From assembly GCA_900608495.1 (NCBI GenBank), contig UWYT01000252.1, positions 1-64,000 of the forward strand: a stretch of 64,000 bases of DNA. The letters are read 5' to 3'. This document shows, in pieces, positions 43,913 to 53,092 of this stretch (position 1 is its first letter; each line of letters begins with the position of its first letter). Below the pieces are notes generated by a model, which worked only from the letters and a program-made list of their open reading frames with translations, searched no databases and was not told the origin of the DNA. The position numbers and the translations under genes were made by a program. The DNA comes from Olavius algarvensis spirochete endosymbiont. GTDB taxonomy: Bacteria; Spirochaetota; Spirochaetia; DSM-2461.

Positions 43913-44959
43913 TCAGCCATTCCGAATTTCCAATACTGAATCCAAATCAAATTGATTTACCTTTTCCACAGTTACTTCACCCGCATCCCTCATCAGAATG
44001 AAGCGGAGTTCCCCTCCCTGTTTTTTCTTGTCATGTATCATGGCTTCTTTCAACTTAGAGCTTTCAACTTCGAGATTAACATCATCAAAACCGTACTCCG
44101 AAAACAATCGTCTGGAAAATTTAGCCCAATCAGGATTCGTGATTCCCATGCGTTCCCCCAAGTCCAGAGCTTTTTTTATGCCCCACGCAACGGCTTCACC
44201 ATGACTCCATCGAATGAAATTCGTTGCCCCCTCTAAAGCGTGTCCGAAGGTATGGCCTAAATTCAGATAGGCTCTTCTACCCTGTTCTCGAAGATCCGCA
44301 CTGACTATATCAGCTTTAATCTTTGCGGCGGCAGGGATAATTCTGTTCAAAATTCGCGAATCTCTAGAGAGTATGGCCTCCCTCCTGCTTAAGAGGATGT
44401 CCAACAATCCGTATTTTTTAGGTTCCAGCATGGCATGTTTGATTACTTCAGCGAGGCCGGACTTATACTCCCAATCCGGAAGTGTTCTTAGCAATTTGGG
44501 GCAGATGCGAACTTCATTCGCGGGATAGAAGGTGCCGAGAATATTTTTGGAACCTCCGAAGTTAATGCCGGTTTTGCCACCGATTGCTGCATCCACCATT
44601 GAGAGCAAGGTTGTGGGAACCAGAACCAATCTGCATCCTCGCATATATATGGAAGCCGCGAATGCTGTGACATCGCATACCACTCCGCCACCAAAGCCCA
44701 GCATCATTCCATCCCTACCCAAAGATAGAGAGAGGGCAAAATTCAAGATTTTCTCCACCGATGTCCACGCCTTTGCAGTCTCTCCGGGGGGCATCTTGAG
44801 CATTCGATTGCTATCGGCAGGTGCAAAGAATTCAACAATGTTTTTGTCAGTTACAGTAACGAACTCGCCGGAGGGCAAAATCTCTTCCTCGGAAACATGC
44901 AGAACTGCGGATTCACCTTCCAAGAAAGGAATTGAGGCTATTTTTCTCATAGCTGCCAT
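43913..44959 (-). CDS. aroB: 3-dehydroquinate synthase
   Basis: A 348-residue enzyme of the shikimate pathway. Visible motifs are GFGGGVVCDVTAFAASIYMRG (NAD-binding), VPTTLLSMVDAAIGGKTGINFGGSKNILGTFYPA (substrate site) and the zinc-binding histidines in NLGHTFGHALE with an earlier E. Length and order match AroB. It lies between a Wzi-like gene upstream and gtrA downstream; no other aro genes are nearby. Confidence 0.95.
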   Translation of the reverse strand: MAAMRKIASIPFLEGESAVLHVSEEEILPSGEFVTVTDKNIVEFFAPADSNRMLKMPPGETAKAWTSVEKILNFALSLSLGRDGMMLGFGGGVVCDVTAFAASIYMRGCRLVLVPTTLLSMVDAAIGGKTGINFGGSKNILGTFYPANEVRICPKLLRTLPDWEYKSGLAEVIKHAMLEPKKYGLLDILLSRREAILSRDSRILNRIIPAAAKIKADIVSADLREQGRRAYLNLGHTFGHALEGATNFIRWSHGEAVAWGIKKALDLGERMGITNPDWAKFSRRLFSEYGFDDVNLEVESSKLKEAMIHDKKKQGGELRFILMRDAGEVTVEKVNQFDLDSVLEIRNG

Positions 44960-45011
44960 ACGCCATGTATAATCGCTTCAGCCCAGTCTAGTAGGTCCCT
45001 ACGGCGATGCT

Positions 45012-46898
45012 TCAATAGGGCGAAACTCCAATGGATATTGTTACGATATTTCGAAATGTATTGGGGTAGGAGGAACTGTTTATGGGCCTGAAATTACCCT
45101 GTTCTTTGAAATCGGTGTAGTATAGAGCCACGAACGAATACTGCAAGCTAAATTGTACAGGTTCGTTCCAAAGCCTTGTGTCCAGAGTTCCGCCAAGGGT
45201 GATGATATGAAACCACTCATATATGCCATCAGACAGAAAATTCTTCTTTTTCCCACTGTATGCCCCATTTGGATCTTTCCCAGGAGTCAGTATTTCCGGG
45301 TCTTTCCCGGACTCAAGGGTTTCTTTTTTAGGACTAAAACCCCAGGGATCGAAGGTACTTCCGGATACGCTGCCTGGGAAACCGTGACGAATCATGCGAT
45401 ACTCACCGCTCCAAGTTATTCCACGGCGAAAGTGGCTTGTCAGTTTCAACATTATTTCGTCTGAATTCGGCTCCAGGCCATAGCCAAGTGATTCACCGCC
45501 ATTCATGTATCCCGTATCCATTGCATAATCTGGAACTCCGTTCGGCTCGCCGCCTCTCCCATCATCACCGGAAGAATCCGGGGGGGAATACCAAGGTGAG
45601 TCAACATAGTAGTAGTGGGTATATGTGAAGGGTTCAATTTTAGTGTATTGCAATGTCAGATTAGACCAGGGTATGCTTGGAATCGGCATTTTGATTCCCG
45701 TCTGAAAGCTGTACATATTTGCCGTATTATGAAAGAAATCACCTGCAGTGAAGCGGGCCTCATCAAGATAAACAGAGAAGTAGGCCCGCAAGATACCCGG
45801 CCAGGTTAATCCTATTGTACCTCCCATCATTAGGTTATCAAAGTCGCCAGTGTTGTTTTGACTCAAGAACTTGCTCATGAGCGGGAAGACATAGCCCCAT
45901 TCGGGACGTTTCAGATAGATAACAGCATCAAAGAATGACAAATACAGCCAGTCTAGTGGAGTTATTTCCACATGAAGAGCGGAAAACATATTTTGCTGCT
46001 CCCTTGAAGTATACTCTATGTGATAATCATCGTTTTTGCGAAAATTCTCCCCATATTCCAGTATTCCGGCAATGGAGGATATGGAAACTTGTTTGAGCGG
46101 GGTTACGTTCCATTCAAATGCAAAAAAGGGTCTTGCATCCGAATCAAGTTGAAGACTCCCCTCCCCGATCCCCCAGTCGTGGCGAATCCTGCCGAATCGT
46201 AAGTCAACGCGATTATCCCAAAAGGTCGCTGCAATTTCGGGGGTATAAGAATAACCCGCCGATAGAGAGGTTGGCATTTGCTCAAAGCTGCTCAAGCTGG
46301 AGATGGGATGCAAGCCACCGTCCCAAATCTTTGTATACGAGTAGGGAGTCCATCCTTCAGGCCCGTAACTTCTTTTTGTATCGTAGTCATCCACAAGAAA
46401 TCCCCCCCAGGTCGCATCGATCCCCCAGGATACGTGTTTTCCAACATCGCCCTTGATATAGACGCTTACCAAACCGTTGCCACCCAAACTATCTTTCCTG
46501 GCAATATCAAGGCTCATCTCACCTTTTATGTACGCGCCAAAGGTTGTCGGGAAGATATCGTGAGAAATCCGAACATCACCATCCAGATTAAAAGCCTTAT
46601 CAGCATCTATTGCATAGCGCTCAATCAGATCTTCCAGAACCGACTGCTCATGTTCACTTAGCTTGTCTTTCTTTTCCTCTATCTCATAGAGAATCGCAGC
46701 AACAAGGGATCTGGCATAGGGTTTGGCAGCTCTAATGGGGTCTGTAAATCCGCGAATTCTGGCAATATCCAGAAAATTATAGAGCGCTGTCTCTGTAACT
46801 GGTATTGTATTGTGAGATTGCGCCGAGAGGGCAGTTAATAAACAGGGTAGAAGTGCTGTTGCAATTAGATTTTTTTTGCTTAGTATGCCATTCCTCAT
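45012..46898 (-). CDS. Wzi-like outer-membrane beta-barrel protein
   Basis: A 628-residue protein with a signal peptide (about residues 1-26, ending LSAQS) and a helical N-terminal part with SEHEQSVLEDLIERY, then many alternating aromatic/hydrophobic strands ending in a typical terminal strand (IVTISIGVSPY). The segment DLRFGRIRHDWGIGEGSLQLDSDARPFFAF resembles the capsule-assembly Wzi family (GRQxxWWGPG...L). Wzi anchors group 1 capsule at the cell surface. A TTTACA/TATATT promoter precedes the ATG. The Wzi call is by motif only; a plain spirochaetal outer-membrane protein is the alternative. Confidence 0.6.
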   Translation of the reverse strand: MRNGILSKKNLIATALLPCLLTALSAQSHNTIPVTETALYNFLDIARIRGFTDPIRAAKPYARSLVAAILYEIEEKKDKLSEHEQSVLEDLIERYAIDADKAFNLDGDVRISHDIFPTTFGAYIKGEMSLDIARKDSLGGNGLVSVYIKGDVGKHVSWGIDATWGGFLVDDYDTKRSYGPEGWTPYSYTKIWDGGLHPISSLSSFEQMPTSLSAGYSYTPEIAATFWDNRVDLRFGRIRHDWGIGEGSLQLDSDARPFFAFEWNVTPLKQVSISSIAGILEYGENFRKNDDYHIEYTSREQQNMFSALHVEITPLDWLYLSFFDAVIYLKRPEWGYVFPLMSKFLSQNNTGDFDNLMMGGTIGLTWPGILRAYFSVYLDEARFTAGDFFHNTANMYSFQTGIKMPIPSIPWSNLTLQYTKIEPFTYTHYYYVDSPWYSPPDSSGDDGRGGEPNGVPDYAMDTGYMNGGESLGYGLEPNSDEIMLKLTSHFRRGITWSGEYRMIRHGFPGSVSGSTFDPWGFSPKKETLESGKDPEILTPGKDPNGAYSGKKKNFLSDGIYEWFHIITLGGTLDTRLWNEPVQFSLQYSFVALYYTDFKEQGNFRPINSSSYPNTFRNIVTISIGVSPY

Positions 46899-46906
46899 AT
46901 CAGTAA

Positions 46907-46934
46907 AATATAAGCTAAATCTGTCCTTTGTAAA
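46907..46934 (-). promoter_or_regulatory. predicted sigma70-type promoter of the Wzi-like gene
   Basis: On the minus strand TTTACA (46934-46929) and TATATT (46912-46907) are 16 bases apart, within the short gap between two divergent outer-membrane protein genes. The transcript would start about two to five bases before the ATG at 46898, so little leader remains. Confidence 0.4.
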
Positions 46935-46991
46935 TAAGCGACGGTTTTAAAATACTTGTTTCCAGTGCCCTTTAAGCGATATACTTCTTTG

Positions 46992-48332
46992 ATGGGGCGA
47001 TTTTGTCAGACTCTGATTCTTATTTCTATCTGCCTCGGATTCCCAAACACAAGTTTGCATGCAATGCATAGTGAAGATGATGTATTCATGATAAAAGAAA
47101 TAATCTATTCGATTGATGGCAGCACTAAGGAAAAAGCCCTTAGAGCCCTTTCGAATCTAGAGGCCGGAATGAGTTTTCCTTCATTGGAAATTCTGGAAGA
47201 ATCTGTTGAAGACGAGCATCAGAAACTTGTAAACGCCAGGGTTTTTGAATCAGTAAACACAGATATCATACAGCTTTATACAGAGGCAAATATTCATAAT
47301 TTCATGGTTATTGTTTCCGTTGTCGATGCCATAACAATTACTCCAATCGTTTATCCTAAATACAACTCAAATACCGGTGTTCGACTGGGATCCAAAATCT
47401 ACTGGAACAATTTCCTTGGGACTATGACGAATGTCTATCTGGGTATGGGTATCAGTATTCAACCAAAAGATTCTGAAAACAAGTGGGAAATTGGCGGATG
47501 GGATATCAATCCGTCCATATCGGATATCAGATTGAGCAAAGGAATTTTTCTCTCTGTTTCGATGCGGCAGAGTTACAACGAAGAAGATTTTGAAGATATT
47601 CTGACTCCTTCCAAGTCTTACTATTATGGATACTATCTCACAAGTTTGAATGTTGGGACATCCTTTGCACTCTATAAGAAACTGAACTACCTGGTGAGTT
47701 TAGGAGCCAGTTTCAGATACAATTATTCTGGAAATCTTGGACCAAATTCAAAACGACCATATGAGTTTGCTCCATCTCATGGATTGAGATATGGAGAGGT
47801 GGATTGGGTTGAGAATTTTAGAAAAGGTTTTACCACAGGACTATTCAACTCTTATGGTTTCGGTGTGACAAACAACGGAAAATTTCAATTCTCCAGCAGT
47901 ATCAATGCTTCCGCTTCTTATTATCTGCCATTTTGGAAGAGATTCAACCTCTACACCCGCATGACTGCATTTTACCACTGGGGCGTGCCTAAAACTCCGG
48001 CATCCTTAATTCGTGGTGTTCGCGACAACGTAATGTCCGGTTATGTCGGCGCCGTGCTCAATACAAGTCTCGCCTTTCAGTTCTGGCGTTTCGAGAAAGT
48101 TTGGGATGCACAAATCCATCCCTTCTTCGATTTAGGCATCGTCTATAACAATGAAAGCTTCAATTCCCTTCGAGATTACAATTATGGTATAGGTTTCGAT
48201 TTGGTTTTGTACATCGATGTCCTGCCCAATCTCGTGGCAACCGGATCTGTTGGAATTGATCCTAAGCGTTTCGACAAAGAAGATTTGCTTGACAGTCTGG
48301 AAATTTCAATAACAAGTTCGTTATTCTATTAA
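46992..48332 (+). CDS. Omp85-type outer-membrane protein with one POTRA-like domain
   Basis: A 446-residue protein from the ATG at 46992, where a signal peptide begins (CQTLILISICLGFPNTSLHA). Residues about 30-100 form a POTRA-like unit: FMIKEIIYSIDGSTKEKALRALSNLEAGMSF, then VEDEHQKLVNARVFESVNT. The rest, from about residue 115, is a beta-barrel with repeated aromatic strands ending in LEISITSSLFY, which fits an outer-membrane sorting signal. BamA has five POTRA domains and TamA three, so a single one is unusual. It sits 3 bases before the polyprenyl transferase, suggesting a role in surface assembly. Earlier in-frame starts (GTG 46965, TTG 46956) remain possible. Confidence 0.7.
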   Translation: MGRFCQTLILISICLGFPNTSLHAMHSEDDVFMIKEIIYSIDGSTKEKALRALSNLEAGMSFPSLEILEESVEDEHQKLVNARVFESVNTDIIQLYTEANIHNFMVIVSVVDAITITPIVYPKYNSNTGVRLGSKIYWNNFLGTMTNVYLGMGISIQPKDSENKWEIGGWDINPSISDIRLSKGIFLSVSMRQSYNEEDFEDILTPSKSYYYGYYLTSLNVGTSFALYKKLNYLVSLGASFRYNYSGNLGPNSKRPYEFAPSHGLRYGEVDWVENFRKGFTTGLFNSYGFGVTNNGKFQFSSSINASASYYLPFWKRFNLYTRMTAFYHWGVPKTPASLIRGVRDNVMSGYVGAVLNTSLAFQFWRFEKVWDAQIHPFFDLGIVYNNESFNSLRDYNYGIGFDLVLYIDVLPNLVATGSVGIDPKRFDKEDLLDSLEISITSSLFY

Positions 48333-48335
48333 TCA

Positions 48336-49718
48336 ATGATAAGAAATCAGAGAAATTCCACAATGGTTCTGTATCGCATATTTGATTTCCTCATTGTAAC
48401 AGTTTGCTGGAATGGCGCATACATTCTGCGATTTGGCCTGATGGCCTCCAATATCGATTATTCCAATTTAGAGATTCCCATGATTGGCGTAGCGGTGGCT
48501 GTTATCACACTCTTATTCTTTTCTCACAATGATTTATATACATCGCAGCGCTATTTCTCCTGGCACCATGAATTACTTTCAGTTTTCAAATCGCATTTTC
48601 AGGCCATTTCCACGGTAATTGTTCTTCTGTATGCCTTAAACCCCTCCAGACTGTCTAGGATTATGCTGCTTACTTATAGCATTTCGGTTGTTTCCCTATC
48701 TTTAGCTAGTCGACTTCTCATGAAATCACTTCTAATACTGCGCCGGCGTAAGGGGTTCAATCTCAAACAAATGGTGTTGATAGGCGCGAATAAATCAATT
48801 CTTGAATATGCACAAAGGGTAATTCAAACTCCCGAACTGGGGCTCAGGATAATAGGCTGGCTGGATTCCCGGGGCAAGGCCGGGAAACTCGATATCCCGG
48901 AACTCTCTTCGGTCGAAAATATTCCTACGGTTCAGGGAGAAGAATCGCCAGATGCACTGATTATTGGCTATGAAGTTAAGGATTATCCGAGTCAAAGTAC
49001 TGTTTTGGAACATTTTAACAAGACAGTGATTCCAGTATGGATACTGCCCGATATAGAGCACACTTTCATCGGATATACAATCGAGTCATTTCACAGCATT
49101 CCCATGCTCAAGATAAATGCTCATCGTCTTTCGATTTTGGAAAGTCTAATCAAACGTGGTATTGATATTCTGGGAAGCCTTCTGGCTCTGATTATTTTGT
49201 CCCCTGCTTTCCTGTTAATTTCGATTATCGTGAGAGTAAGTTCCAGAGGACCAGTTTTTTATAACCAGGAGAGGGTGTCGCAAAATGGACAACTATTTAT
49301 CATGTGGAAATATCGTTCGATGTTTGTTGACTCGGAAAGGAAATCCGGCACGGTGTGGACAAAGAGAAATGACTCGCGAATAACACCATTCGGAGCTTTT
49401 CTACGAAAAACATCACTTGATGAAATTCCGCAATTTTGGAATGTACTAAAAGGGGATATGAGCTTGGTAGGTCCAAGGCCGGAACGGCCGGCTCTTATCG
49501 AAAAATTTCGCAACCAGATACCTTCGTATATGCTGCGTCATAAGATGAAATCGGGACTCACAGGCTGGGCCCAAGTAAACGGCTGGCGAGGCAACACCAG
49601 CTTGGAAAAACGAATTGAATTCGACCTTTATTATATTCAAAACTGGTCGATATGGTTGGACATCAAGATTCTGTTCTTAACCTTCCTTCGAGGATTCGTG
49701 AATCCCAATGCCTATTGA
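48336..49718 (+). CDS. polyprenyl-phosphate sugar phosphotransferase (WbaP/WcaJ-like)
   Basis: A 460-residue membrane protein of the exopolysaccharide glycosylphosphotransferase family. Four or five N-terminal helices, a CoA-binding-like middle domain (VLIGANKSIL), another helix (IDILGSLLALIILSPAFLLISIIV), then the catalytic domain: FYNQERVSQNG, MWKYRSM, FLRKTSLDEIPQFWNVLKGDMSLVGPRPERP, GLTGWAQVNGWRG, and FDLYYIQNWSIWLDIKI. It transfers sugar-1-phosphate to undecaprenyl phosphate, the first committed step of surface glycan synthesis. It is coupled with the GT4 gene (11-base overlap). Sugar specificity is unknown. Confidence 0.92.
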   Translation: MIRNQRNSTMVLYRIFDFLIVTVCWNGAYILRFGLMASNIDYSNLEIPMIGVAVAVITLLFFSHNDLYTSQRYFSWHHELLSVFKSHFQAISTVIVLLYALNPSRLSRIMLLTYSISVVSLSLASRLLMKSLLILRRRKGFNLKQMVLIGANKSILEYAQRVIQTPELGLRIIGWLDSRGKAGKLDIPELSSVENIPTVQGEESPDALIIGYEVKDYPSQSTVLEHFNKTVIPVWILPDIEHTFIGYTIESFHSIPMLKINAHRLSILESLIKRGIDILGSLLALIILSPAFLLISIIVRVSSRGPVFYNQERVSQNGQLFIMWKYRSMFVDSERKSGTVWTKRNDSRITPFGAFLRKTSLDEIPQFWNVLKGDMSLVGPRPERPALIEKFRNQIPSYMLRHKMKSGLTGWAQVNGWRGNTSLEKRIEFDLYYIQNWSIWLDIKILFLTFLRGFVNPNAY

Positions 49719-50850
49719 TTCCCTAAACGGGTTGAAAGTTGCGTTGGTGCACGACTGGTTGATATCTCCTGGAGGCGCTGAACGGGTTCTCAAGGAATTT
49801 GCTTATCTGTTTCCAGAGGCTTCTATTTTCACCGCTGTATACGATAGGAAGACGATGGGGAGCATGTTTGCTGAAAACCGTATCTTAGTTTCCTATATGC
49901 AGAGAGTCCCTTTCGCAAAAAAGCACTACAGAAAAATGCTTGCCTTAATGCCCAGGGCATTTGAAGAATTCGATCTTAGTGATTTCGATCTGATACTGTC
50001 GAGTTCATCATGCTGCGCCAAGGGTGTTATCAGCTCAGCAAGCACACTCCATATCAGCTATGTTCACACACCAATGCGATACGCCTGGGAACTTTATCCA
50101 GACTATATCAGGCAAGTTGGATTTCTAACCCGCTTGGCAATGAGAATTCAGATGTCCAGTATCCGCCAGTGGGATGCTCTTTCCGGAATTAGAGTTGATA
50201 AGTATCTTGCTAACTCAAGAGAAGTTGCGGCTCGAATCTCGAAAACCTATCGACGAGATGCTGCGGTTCTTCATCCTCCAGTTCGAACTGACTTCTATTC
50301 GCCAGATTCCAATCCTGATAGATGCGATGATTACTATCTTGTCGTATCACGATTAGTTGCATACAAGCGAGTAGATTTGGCTATCAAGGCCTGCAATAAA
50401 TTGGGCAGAAAGTTGATAATAATAGGCAGCGGTCCACAGGAAAAAAGGCTGAAGAAACTAGCGGGCCCGCAAATCTTCTTTTTGGGAGAGGTCTCAGATA
50501 GCAGAATCAGGGAGCACTATCGCAACTGTCGCGCTTTTTTGTTCCCCGCATTTGAGGATTTTGGTATTACTCCGGTTGAAGCTCAGGCTTGCGGGAGGCC
50601 AGTAGTCGCCTTGGGGCGGGGTGGCGCATTAGATACGGTAATTCCTGGTTTGACAGGTGTGTTTTTCGATGAGCAGGCAGAGGACTCACTCATCAATGGA
50701 ATCAGAGAACTTGAAAACCACCACTGGGACAGCGTCAAAATTAGACATCATGCCGAGAAATATGACAGGAAGATTTTCCTGTCAAAACTCCAAGGTTTTA
50801 TACTGGAAGCGCTAAATGATTTTTCCAGCATTGAACACAGAGTGCTCTAA
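49708..50850 (+). CDS. GT4-family glycosyltransferase
   Basis: A 380-residue GT-B enzyme. The N-terminal LKVALVHDWLISPGGAERVLKEFAYLFP is the acceptor-side loop, and the C-terminal half has YYLVVSRLVAYKRVDLAIKA, IIGSGPQEKRLKKLAG, AFLFPAFEDFGITPVEAQACGRPVVALGRGGALDTV with the E-x7-E nucleotide-sugar motif. It would add the second or later sugar (mannosyl- or rhamnosyl-type in relatives) to the lipid-linked intermediate made by the gene it overlaps. It ends facing the minus-strand cluster. Confidence 0.9.
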   Translation: MPIDSLNGLKVALVHDWLISPGGAERVLKEFAYLFPEASIFTAVYDRKTMGSMFAENRILVSYMQRVPFAKKHYRKMLALMPRAFEEFDLSDFDLILSSSSCCAKGVISSASTLHISYVHTPMRYAWELYPDYIRQVGFLTRLAMRIQMSSIRQWDALSGIRVDKYLANSREVAARISKTYRRDAAVLHPPVRTDFYSPDSNPDRCDDYYLVVSRLVAYKRVDLAIKACNKLGRKLIIIGSGPQEKRLKKLAGPQIFFLGEVSDSRIREHYRNCRAFLFPAFEDFGITPVEAQACGRPVVALGRGGALDTVIPGLTGVFFDEQAEDSLINGIRELENHHWDSVKIRHHAEKYDRKIFLSKLQGFILEALNDFSSIEHRVL

Positions 50851-50872
50851 GAACACAGAGTACGAGTTCTAG

Positions 50873-53092
50873 CTAGGGAAAATCCTGGTGCCAGTTTTCT
50901 GGTTGTGAAGGATCGCCGGAAATCGAGAATTGATATTCAATTTTGTAAGAATCTTTCTCGTTCTTCTCAGGCGGAACAGGTGTCAGAGTTGTGACAACTT
51001 CTCTAGGTTGTGCTGGCCTCCGCGTAGGATCCTTTTCAATCCACTTAGTATCACCCAAAGCTGAAAGTATGATCGCCGCTGTATCCGCCGTACTCATCAA
51101 TCGATTATCCTGTTTAAACTTGAATTCAGAGTTGAAATTCTTTACCATCAACAGTGAATGATATGCGGCGGAACCTTCTACGCCTTCGCCATTGCGAGCT
51201 CTAATTACAGGTAATCTGGGCCATAATGGCGACGGGCCATAGTGTCCGTGATCGGAAACAATGACAATCTTGCTTTCATTGAACACCTCATTTTCACGCA
51301 TCCAATCAAAAAAATTGGCCAGCTCAATCAAGGCCCGAATGGAGGCATAATATGGCCCGTCTCTATCTACCAGCATGAAGTCGTATTCGGAAAAATAACG
51401 ACGCCCGCCAGTGGTTTCAGTTGTTATTTTCAATTCTTTATCGATGGCCCACGGCGAATGCGTGAGTTCGTTATTTATGAACTTGAATGCCGGTTTCCCC
51501 ATGTCGACTGTTGTCAGTTTTCGCAGCAGTGATAAATATGCCAAATGATTAACAGTATTGCGTATGTTCAATTCACCCCGATTTATATTCAGCCATCTGC
51601 CCTGAGTATAGATGAATGGTCGAAGTACGAATGGGCATGCCTTAAACAGTCCGATAACTGAGAAGATAAGCGCGTATTGTCCAGATGAGTAATGAAGATT
51701 CAATTCCAAGGCTTCTTCATCGGAACTAAGCCAGTATTCGACAAAGGACTCAGGATGCACAACGGTGATGTCCCTCTTATCCGACTCTTTTTCAAGGTTG
51801 AAATAGACTGGATTTACATAAACGGTTTCGTAGCCGCTAGCATTGAAGGCCTCAGAGTATACTCCATAGGCCTCGGAAAGGCGCTTCTTCATTGGGATTC
51901 CGGGATTGTTATTCACATTATGAGGAGCGAACTCGTCTCCACCCAGTATCCCAGGAAGCCCGGCAAATGTGGCCGTTCCCAAAGATATGGTATTGGGATA
52001 CCATACAAACCCCTCGAAACTGGCTCTAAGCCTCGGATATGATTCGAATATTTCCGGAATGAATCCGCCTGTAAACATATCCATCATAAAAAGCAAAACG
52101 TTTTTGTCCCTTGAAAGCCGAAATACAGTCCTTGCATTTTCCGGTAAATAAGCACTCTTTCCATTAACTCGCCAAAGCTCGGGACTAACGAATACATTCA
52201 TGGCTGTCTGCCCCAATACCATGAAGTTCAAAGCAATCAATACCCAAAGCGCGACATGTGAAAACTTTCTTACAAGATAATACAGGCCGCATCCTGTAAT
52301 CAGAATAAGCACTATTTCCGCGATTTGAAGCAGCTTCTCACGGATTCCATAGAGCCGGTCGAAACCCAGAAGTGATCCTGGGTTCGAGAACAGAATGACA
52401 TCTAGATGCCCATAGTCTCCAGGCAAGATGTAGGTATACAACCAGGCGCTAAGGCCGATAACCGCTGCCAGAGGAGCAATCAGTCCCCGCATTTCCATTA
52501 GCCTGGTTCGATAAAACAGATAGGTTAAGACTACGAAAGCCATGCAGTACAGAAGATGCCAAAGAATGAGCTGAACCAAGGGGAACGGTAAGGATTCGAA
52601 GTCCGAAGAATGTATTGTCAAAGGTGAGTAAAAGAAGATAAGTCCGCAGCAAAGCAGCATACCGCATATAAAAAGGGAGTCTAGATGTTTGCGCCCATGT
52701 CTGTAGAATTGATTCAGAGACTTGGAGAAGGCATCAGTTACTGCATAGAGAGTGAGCAGTAGCAACACGGGGATTTGGCTCAAAATAAAATACATCAACT
52801 CTGTGTAACTGATAGAAGATATGTTTGGTAGAAGCAAAAACCCATGCATGAATAGCGATACAACAATAATAAGGGCAAGTAGTACCCGCCTTCTGTCAAT
52901 TATCCGTTGTCGAAATTGAGTAAAAGCCAGATAGATTATGAGCAGCTCAAGGGTTATGGAAAGAGACACCTTGAAAACGAGTAGATGCTTATCCAGTATT
53001 ATTGCTGGAATCAGGATTAGCAATCCAATGATTGCGGCCAATACCTCCAATCTATTTGGAATCGCTATGCTTTTTCTAGAAGTTGTTGTCAT
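50873..53092 (-). CDS. membrane-bound sulfatase-fold (alkaline phosphatase superfamily) transferase or hydrolase
   Basis: A 739-residue protein. About nine helices fill residues 10-320. The catalytic domain lies outside the membrane: NVLLFMMDMFTGG near residue 331 (metal aspartate), SLGTATFAGLPG near 369 with a probable threonine nucleophile, and IVIVSDHGHYGPSP near 612 (DHG metal site). This is the layout of phosphoethanolamine and glycerol-phosphate transferases such as EptA and LtaS. It could attach a phospho-alcohol to the surface glycan, which would fit the CDP-type enzymes at 57819 and 60585. The sulfatase cysteine signature (CxPxR) is missing. It is the last gene of the minus cluster. 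Confidence 0.75.
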   Translation of the reverse strand: MTTTSRKSIAIPNRLEVLAAIIGLLILIPAIILDKHLLVFKVSLSITLELLIIYLAFTQFRQRIIDRRRVLLALIIVVSLFMHGFLLLPNISSISYTELMYFILSQIPVLLLLTLYAVTDAFSKSLNQFYRHGRKHLDSLFICGMLLCCGLIFFYSPLTIHSSDFESLPFPLVQLILWHLLYCMAFVVLTYLFYRTRLMEMRGLIAPLAAVIGLSAWLYTYILPGDYGHLDVILFSNPGSLLGFDRLYGIREKLLQIAEIVLILITGCGLYYLVRKFSHVALWVLIALNFMVLGQTAMNVFVSPELWRVNGKSAYLPENARTVFRLSRDKNVLLFMMDMFTGGFIPEIFESYPRLRASFEGFVWYPNTISLGTATFAGLPGILGGDEFAPHNVNNNPGIPMKKRLSEAYGVYSEAFNASGYETVYVNPVYFNLEKESDKRDITVVHPESFVEYWLSSDEEALELNLHYSSGQYALIFSVIGLFKACPFVLRPFIYTQGRWLNINRGELNIRNTVNHLAYLSLLRKLTTVDMGKPAFKFINNELTHSPWAIDKELKITTETTGGRRYFSEYDFMLVDRDGPYYASIRALIELANFFDWMRENEVFNESKIVIVSDHGHYGPSPLWPRLPVIRARNGEGVEGSAAYHSLLMVKNFNSEFKFKQDNRLMSTADTAAIILSALGDTKWIEKDPTRRPAQPREVVTTLTPVPPEKNEKDSYKIEYQFSISGDPSQPENWHQDFP

